A stretch of 32,862 bases of DNA from Methylococcaceae bacterium (lineage in GTDB: Bacteria > Pseudomonadota > Gammaproteobacteria > Methylococcales > Methylomonadaceae): NCBI GenBank assembly GCA_030627285.1, contig DAOUSJ010000011.1, positions 1 through 32,862 on the forward strand, read 5' to 3'. The translations under genes were made by a program, and so were the position numbers. The stretch's first letter is position 1; each line of letters opens with the position of its first letter. The notes under the pieces were generated by a model. The model was not told where the DNA came from and ran no database searches. It saw only the letters and a program-made list of their open reading frames with translations. Shown piece by piece: positions 27,123 through 32,862 of this stretch.

Positions 27123-28664
27123 TTACCAGCTATGTGTTTTAGTGAATGTTTCAATCGCAGACGTTAAATTCTGCTTAATGTCATCATTAAAATTACCAGT
27201 GGTGTTAATGTTGTTCATTAAATCTGTTTGCTCAGAAGCCATATACAACTGTAACGCATCTTCAAAATCACGCACTTTTTTTACTTCAATATTGTCCAGA
27301 AAACCTTCATTAGCTGCAAATAAAGATACTGCCATTTGCGCAACTGACATTGGTGAATATTGATTTTGTTTCATTAATTCAGTTACACGTTGACCACGTT
27401 CAATTTGTTTACGTGTATTTTCGTCTAAATCAGAAGCAAATTGTGCAAAAGCTGCAAGTTCACGATATTGCGCTAAATCTAAACGCACACCACCACCAAG
27501 CTTTTTGATAATTTTAGTTTGCGCGGCTCCACCTACACGTGACACAGACAAACCAGCATTTACCGCTGGACGAATCCCTGAATTAAACAAATCTGATTCT
27601 AAGAAAATTTGTCCATCAGTAATGGAGATAACATTTGTAGGTACAAAGGCCGATACATCACCAGCTTGAGTTTCAATAATTGGCAAAGCAGTTAAAGAAC
27701 CAGTTTGACCTTTTACTTCACCATTAGTTAATTTTTCAACTTCTTTAGCATTAATTCTAGCTGCTCGTTCTAACAAACGTGAATGCAAATAAAATACATC
27801 TCCAGGGTAAGCTTCTCTACCTGGTGGACGACGTAATAATAATGAAACTTGACGATATGCCCATGCTTGTTTGGTTAAATCATCATAAACAATTAGCGCG
27901 TCTTCGCCTTTGTCTCTGAAAAACTCTCCCATTGAACAACCAGTATAAGGTGCAACAAATTGTAATGCTGCTGATTCAGAAGCTGAAGCTGCCACTATAA
28001 TGGTATGTTCCATTGCGCCATGTTCTTCTAACTTACGTACCACATTCGCAATTGAAGAACGTTTTTGCCCAATAGCAACATAGATACATTTAATACCTGT
28101 GCCTTTTTGGTTAATAATCGCATCAATCGCAATTGCAGTTTTACCAGTTTGGCGGTCACCAATAATTAATTCACGCTGACCACGTCCAACTGGAATCATG
28201 GCATCAATTGATTTTAAACCTATTTGTACAGGTTCATCTACTGATTGACGTGCAATAACTCCTGGGGCAATTTTTTCAATTGGTGAACTTACGGTAGTTT
28301 CAATAACACCTTTACCGTCTATAGGTTTACCTAAAGCATCAACAACACGACCTAATAAAGCGTCTCCAACAGGTACTTCTAAAATTTTACCGGTACACTT
28401 AACGGTATCGCCTTCAGAGATATGTTCATAAGAACCTAGAATAACAGCACCAACAGAATCACGTTCAAGGTTCAACGCCATTCCATAAGTGTTATTAGGA
28501 AACTCTAACATTTCTCCTTGCATAGCTTCAGCAAGACCGTGAATCCTAACAATACCGTCAGTTACACTAACTACAGTACCTTCCGTATGTGCTTCTACAT
28601 TTAGGTCGAAATTTTCGATCTTTTGTTTAATAAGATCACTGATTTCAGATGGGTTTAATTGCAT
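27123..28664 (-). CDS. atpA: F1Fo ATP synthase alpha subunit
   Basis: 513 aa from ATG 28664 ([16 protein letters not shown]), the E. coli length and N-terminus. The track start at 28733 would add 23 unrelated residues that overlap atpH, so it is rejected. P-loop [68 protein letters not shown] and the Arg-containing [10 protein letters not shown] are present. It carries the regulatory nucleotide sites of F1. The gap to atpH is 16 nt. Confidence 0.98.
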   Translation of the reverse strand: MQLNPSEISDLIKQKIENFDLNVEAHTEGTVVSVTDGIVRIHGLAEAMQGEMLEFPNNTYGMALNLERDSVGAVILGSYEHISEGDTVKCTGKILEVPVGDALLGRVVDALGKPIDGKGVIETTVSSPIEKIAPGVIARQSVDEPVQIGLKSIDAMIPVGRGQRELIIGDRQTGKTAIAIDAIINQKGTGIKCIYVAIGQKRSSIANVVRKLEEHGAMEHTIIVAASASESAALQFVAPYTGCSMGEFFRDKGEDALIVYDDLTKQAWAYRQVSLLLRRPPGREAYPGDVFYLHSRLLERAARINAKEVEKLTNGEVKGQTGSLTALPIIETQAGDVSAFVPTNVISITDGQIFLESDLFNSGIRPAVNAGLSVSRVGGAAQTKIIKKLGGGVRLDLAQYRELAAFAQFASDLDENTRKQIERGQRVTELMKQNQYSPMSVAQMAVSLFAANEGFLDNIEVKKVRDFEDALQLYMASEQTDLMNNINTTGNFNDDIKQNLTSAIETFTKTHSW

Positions 28665-28680
28665 ATTCTTTTTCTCACTC

Positions 28681-29214
28681 TTATTGTAGAGTCTTTTGCA
28701 TGATTTGAAGTTGACCTTTAATAGAACCGTCAATTACTTGATCGCCGGCTTTAGCAATAAAACCGCCAATCAATGACTTATCCACACGGATAGAGAGATG
28801 TACTATTTTATTAAATATTGTTGCTAAAGTTTCCGCAAACTTTTGTTCATCTTCTTTACTGAAAATATAGGCAGTGCTGACATCTACATTAATATATCCT
28901 TCAGCATTAGCTTTTTGTTGTTGGTAAAGTTCTAAAATTTTGTCTGCGAGCTGCAACTTATTGTTTTGAATTAAAAGTTTAAAAAAGTTTTCACTTTCTT
29001 TGTCCAAATATTCAGCACATATATCAAATAATAAGTTAGTCAATTTAGTTTTACTAACTTTTGGATTACCTAAAATAGTTACAAATTCTCTATTTTTAAC
29101 TACTGAACTAACAAAAGTTAAAGATATTAACCATTTTTCAGTAGTATCAGTTTCCACAGCGCGTTTAAAAGCTGCTTCAGCGTAGGGTCTGGCTAGTGTT
29201 GCTAACTCAATCAT
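28681..29214 (-). CDS. atpH: F1Fo ATP synthase delta subunit
   Basis: 177 aa; joins the peripheral stalk (b subunits) to the top of F1. The N-terminal [16 protein letters not shown] and the C-terminal segment [25 protein letters not shown] are the standard conserved regions, and the length matches the family. It starts 6 nt after the atpF stop. Confidence 0.97.
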   Translation of the reverse strand: MIELATLARPYAEAAFKRAVETDTTEKWLISLTFVSSVVKNREFVTILGNPKVSKTKLTNLLFDICAEYLDKESENFFKLLIQNNKLQLADKILELYQQQKANAEGYINVDVSTAYIFSKEDEQKFAETLATIFNKIVHLSIRVDKSLIGGFIAKAGDQVIDGSIKGQLQIMQKTLQ

Positions 29215-29220
29215 ATAGCT

Positions 29221-29697
29221 TTAACCCGTTAATTGATTAGAAACTTTGGTAATTAATACTTTATGTTCCGCTTTATTAATTTCTTTTTGTAAAATCTGCT
29301 CAGCAGCATTAAAAGCTAAATTAGCAACTTCTTGTCGTAAACCTTCTTTTGCTTGCTGTATTTCTTGTTGAATTTGGGCTTTTGCTGCTTCAATCAAACG
29401 TTCGCCTTCTTTCTTAGCGTTACCTTTTGATTGTTCCACTAATTCATTAGCTCGTTTTTGCGCAAGACTTACAATTTCAGATGATTGTTCTTTTGCTTCT
29501 CTTAGAACGACTAAGGCACGCTTTTCTGCCAATTCAATTTCTTTATGTCCTTTTTCAGCCGCAGCCAAACCGTCAGAAATTTTCTTTTTTCGTTCTTCTA
29601 AAGCTTCTATCAATGGGGGCCAGATATACTTCATAGTAAACCATACTAGAAGTGTAAACGTTATCATCTGACCTATCAGAGTAGCATTGATACTCAC
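29221..29697 (-). CDS. atpF: F1Fo ATP synthase b subunit
   Basis: 158 aa peripheral-stalk subunit. One N-terminal membrane helix ([20 protein letters not shown]) is followed by the conserved [16 protein letters not shown] and a long, charged, coiled-coil helix rich in Lys, Glu and Ala up to the C-terminus. Typical length (E. coli 156). Only one b-type gene is present, as in most gammaproteobacteria. Confidence 0.97.
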   Translation of the reverse strand: MSINATLIGQMITFTLLVWFTMKYIWPPLIEALEERKKKISDGLAAAEKGHKEIELAEKRALVVLREAKEQSSEIVSLAQKRANELVEQSKGNAKKEGERLIEAAKAQIQQEIQQAKEGLRQEVANLAFNAAEQILQKEINKAEHKVLITKVSNQLTG

Positions 29698-29738
29698 GAT
29701 GCGTTCCTCTTGTTGCTGTTAAAAGTCAATTAATTAAA

Positions 29739-30041
<303 letters not shown>

Positions 30042-30066
30042 CTATATAAATGAATAATAAGAATTT

Positions 30067-30849
<783 letters not shown>

Positions 30850-30858
30850 TCACTTATG

Positions 30859-31227
30859 TTAATCGCGCATTAACAGCGCAAACCAAAAAATTGATACCAC
30901 CGCGACATATCCTGCCAACAACGGTAATAATGTTATATTAGGAACTTTAAAAGCTACGTAAAACAATATAGCTGTAAGGATTAATTTCCCAGACTCACCT
31001 GCATAAAAAGACCGCATTATTTTTTTTGCATCTTGATCCGCACTAGTATTTGCTATCCTTAATGCAAAATACAAATTTGGAATAAAAGCAATTAATCCAC
31101 CTGATAATGGGGATAGTGCTATGGGAAAACCATAAACTATATAACATCCGCTGGTAATTATAATCACCAACAACACTTGTAATGTTAAAATTTTACTAAC
31201 AGTAGAAAGTTTTGTTCCAACTGCCAT
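30859..31227 (-). CDS. atpI: ATP synthase subunit I (assembly factor)
   Basis: 122 aa from ATG 31227 (MAVGTKL). The track start at 31242 is less likely: it has no Shine-Dalgarno sequence and would lie only about 8 nt from the predicted transcription start, whereas AGGAA precedes the 31227 ATG at 6 nt. Four hydrophobic segments fit AtpI, a poorly conserved membrane protein that assists c-ring assembly and possibly Mg2+ supply. First gene of the operon. Confidence 0.9.
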   Translation of the reverse strand: MAVGTKLSTVSKILTLQVLLVIIITSGCYIVYGFPIALSPLSGGLIAFIPNLYFALRIANTSADQDAKKIMRSFYAGESGKLILTAILFYVAFKVPNITLLPLLAGYVAVVSIFWFALLMRD

Positions 31228-31256
31228 GATATTTCCTGTCATAACAACAACGGCAA

Positions 31257-31285
31257 ATTATAGCTAGCAGTTGTAATTAAATCAA
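31257..31285 (-). promoter_or_regulatory. Sigma70-type promoter of the atp operon
   Basis: On the minus strand TTGATT (31285-31280) and a perfect TATAAT (31262-31257) are separated by exactly 17 nt. The predicted start lies near 31250, giving a leader of about 22 nt to the atpI ATG at 31227. A perfect 7-bp inverted repeat (GCAGTTG/CAACTGC, 31267-31289) covers the -35 box and most of the spacer, so it may also act as an operator. Confidence 0.72.
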
Positions 31286-31289
31286 CTGC
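31267..31289. repeat. Perfect inverted repeat over the atp promoter
   Basis: GCAGTTG (31267-31273) and CAACTGC (31283-31289) pair without mismatch around a 9-nt AT-rich centre. No T-run follows on either strand, so it is not a terminator for the acyltransferase gene. Its overlap with the -35 element fits a repressor or activator site, but no regulator is known to me for this sequence. Confidence 0.45.
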
Positions 31290-31302
31290 GATTGCAAGCA
31301 TT

Positions 31303-32319
31303 CTACCTTTTAATTGCTTTTTCACCTAGAAAAAATAATCTGCATAAATTATTTTTGCTACAAAAAAAATAAATAACTATTGGTCCTAGTATTCCAAATA
31401 TTAGCCCATTACCAAACAAAATTGTTATATCATGAACACCTGTATTCTGTAACAAAATTCTCATACCTGCAGTAAAAAATATATGGTGTAAATAAATTGC
31501 ATAAGAATATTTTCCCACTATAGCTAGCCATCCAATTTTAATTTTAGTCAATAACAAGCCTAAACAGCCGCTTAACCCAATCAACAATGGTAACCACATT
31601 TTTTTTGATGCAATTAGTTCTTTAGGTATAAATGGTGTCACTAAAATAATTGTTAAAATTAAAATCCAACCCCAGTATTGCCGCCATGATTTAATAATAT
31701 CGAACCTAAAAACAAACATTCCAAAAATAAAATACGGAAATAAATAAATTGCACCTGAAATTGAAAACCAAGGGATATATAAAGGTGAAATATATATAAT
31801 CATTGCAATTAAAAAAATCAGAATAGTGTTTACCTTATGTCGCAAAAAATTCAACTTCTCCAATGGAATAACAACTAAATAGATAATAAATAATGCCTCT
31901 GCAAACCAAAAATGTGCATATGGTTTGATTAATAGTAAATACCATGTTGTTACATTATTATTTGTAGTGGGAATGTTTATTTGAATGAAAGCAAATAACA
32001 GTCCTACAACTACCATTGGAACTAATAATCTCCTAGTTTTAGCAAATAAAAACTTAGCCACGCCAATTTTAAATGGTCTATACGCATAAATATATCCAGA
32101 TAAAAAAGTAAATAGTGGCATCCGAATTAACGCAAGTGAATCATTAATATCTCTTATAAAACCTGTTGAAATTTTTAATCCAGCATCTTCATTATTACCT
32201 ATAACATGGTAAGCCACTAACAGAATACAGGCAATTCCCCTAAGAGTATCAATTTCAATATTTCTATAATTTTGAGAATTTTTTAGAGGTTTATATATAT
32301 TGAATTGCCAAAATTTCAT
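31303..32319 (-). CDS. Membrane acyltransferase, acyltransferase-3 (OafA/NodX) family
   Basis: 338 aa, about ten membrane helices. The N-terminal signature [22 protein letters not shown] has the Arg and His motifs of acyltransferase-3 proteins, and [11 protein letters not shown] near the C-terminus is also typical. These enzymes commonly O-acetylate surface sugars, so modification of the sulfated polymer or LPS is possible. The ATG at 32319 lies inside greA (29-nt overlap), preceded by GGAGG at 11 nt that is itself part of the greA Ala-Pro-Gly-Gly codons. The gene is very AT-rich, and it stands between greA and the atp promoter, suggesting insertion. Acyl donor and acceptor unknown. Confidence 0.83.
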   Translation of the reverse strand: MKFWQFNIYKPLKNSQNYRNIEIDTLRGIACILLVAYHVIGNNEDAGLKISTGFIRDINDSLALIRMPLFTFLSGYIYAYRPFKIGVAKFLFAKTRRLLVPMVVVGLLFAFIQINIPTTNNNVTTWYLLLIKPYAHFWFAEALFIIYLVVIPLEKLNFLRHKVNTILIFLIAMIIYISPLYIPWFSISGAIYLFPYFIFGMFVFRFDIIKSWRQYWGWILILTIILVTPFIPKELIASKKMWLPLLIGLSGCLGLLLTKIKIGWLAIVGKYSYAIYLHHIFFTAGMRILLQNTGVHDITILFGNGLIFGILGPIVIYFFCSKNNLCRLFFLGEKAIKR

Positions 32320-32767
32320 AATCTATGTCGCCTCCAGGAGCTTTCACAGTCACAACATCTTCAGCTTGTTTACCAATTAAAGCACGAGCAATAGGCGAAC
32401 CTATAGAAATACGCTGAGCTTTTATATCCGCCTCATCTTCACCTACAATTTGATAAGTTACCACCACTTCTGTATCAAGATTTTCAATTTTTACAGTAGC
32501 TCCAAAAATAACTTTACCCTTGGCATCAATTTGAGTCACATCAATAATTTCTGCATTAGATAATTTACCATCAATATCTTTAATACGACCTTCGGTAAAA
32601 CTCTGTTGGTCACGAGCCGCATGATATTCAGCATTTTCTTTTAAATCACCGTGTTCACGTGCTGTTGCAATATCTGCAATAATACGAGGACGTATCACTG
32701 ATTTTAATTGTTCTAATTCGGCACGTAATTTATTCGCACCTACAACAGTTAAAGGGACTTTATTCAT
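32291..32767 (-). CDS. greA: Transcription elongation factor GreA
   Basis: 158 aa, the usual length. It enters the RNA polymerase secondary channel and stimulates cleavage of backtracked RNA. The N-terminal coiled coil carries the tip acidic residues Asp41 and Glu44 in [17 protein letters not shown]. The C-terminal FKBP-like domain has [15 protein letters not shown] and [17 protein letters not shown] stands 8 nt before the ATG. It begins 26 nt after a terminator hairpin, and no good promoter could be identified in the short gap. Confidence 0.97.
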   Translation of the reverse strand: MNKVPLTVVGANKLRAELEQLKSVIRPRIIADIATAREHGDLKENAEYHAARDQQSFTEGRIKDIDGKLSNAEIIDVTQIDAKGKVIFGATVKIENLDTEVVVTYQIVGEDEADIKAQRISIGSPIARALIGKQAEDVVTVKAPGGDIDYEILAIQYI

Positions 32768-32786
32768 TGATTACTCCAATTTTTAA

Positions 32787-32825
32787 TTTAAAAAACCTGA
32801 GAATTTTCCAAGAATACTCAGGTTT
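32787..32825 (-). terminator. Rho-independent terminator upstream of greA
   Basis: Perfect 9-bp stem AAACCTGAG (32793-32801) with CTCAGGTTT (32817-32825) and a 15-nt loop. On the minus strand the stem runs into TTTTTT, so it ends a gene transcribed from beyond the right edge (in many gammaproteobacteria this neighbour is carB; not visible here). Read-through may help express greA. Confidence 0.82.
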
Positions 32826-32862
32826 AAAGGTTTTAATTATTAAAAATAATACTTAATTTAAA

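Noticed and set aside
32768-32830. Promoter for greA overlapping the terminator (TTGGAA with AT-rich downstream sequence)
   Set aside because: The boxes match poorly and the spacing is wrong; AT-rich sequence produces many such weak matches.

Overview
The window is AT-rich (by eye roughly one third G+C) and every gene I can support lies on the minus strand. The gene order atpI-B-E-F-H-A-G-D-C followed by glmU, with greA on the other side, and the AtpB/AtpE/AtpD motifs point to a gammaproteobacterium with a low-GC genome. I cannot name the genus from the sequence alone. No tRNA, rRNA, insertion sequence, phage gene or CRISPR array was seen.

Layout in the direction of transcription (right to left). 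(1) 32862-32291: a rho-independent terminator from an unseen upstream gene, then greA. (2) 32319-31303: a membrane acyltransferase overlapping the greA end. (3) 31285-24371: a clear sigma70-type promoter and the complete F1Fo ATP synthase operon, closed by a strong terminator at 24313-24348. (4) 24282-22915: glmU (UDP-GlcNAc synthesis). (5) 22882-18617: an SLC13-type anion permease with RCK-C domains, a fused ATP sulfurylase/APS kinase that makes PAPS, and a cyclase-homology protein that lacks its catalytic residues. (6) 18576-14126: an ABC-type capsule exporter (KpsM, KpsT, KpsE, KpsD-like), with a 139-nt gap before kpsD that can fold into a three-way junction RNA. (7) 14104-10591: rmlCBDA for dTDP-L-rhamnose. 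(8) 10578-3719: two very large multidomain glycosyltransferases, one containing an animal-like GT31 (beta-1,3-galactosyltransferase type) domain. (9) 3726-929: three different PAPS-dependent sulfotransferases. (10) 873-1: a secreted clan GH-A glycoside hydrolase that runs off the left edge.

Together, segments 5-10 read as one locus for making and exporting a sulfated, rhamnose-containing surface polysaccharide. The anion permease probably brings in sulfate, Sat/APS kinase activates it to PAPS, RmlABCD and GlmU supply nucleotide sugars, the large glycosyltransferases build the chain, three sulfotransferases decorate it, and the Kps ABC system exports it. No PAPS/APS reductase or sulfite reductase is present, so the PAPS here looks dedicated to sulfation rather than cysteine synthesis. 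The most unusual elements are the completeness of this sulfation pathway next to an ABC capsule exporter, the pseudo-cyclase between the PAPS synthase and the exporter, the GT31/GT2 fusion, the accessory domain shared by two sulfotransferases, and the structured leader of kpsD. Kdo-linker genes (kpsC/kpsS) are not in the window and could lie beyond the left edge.
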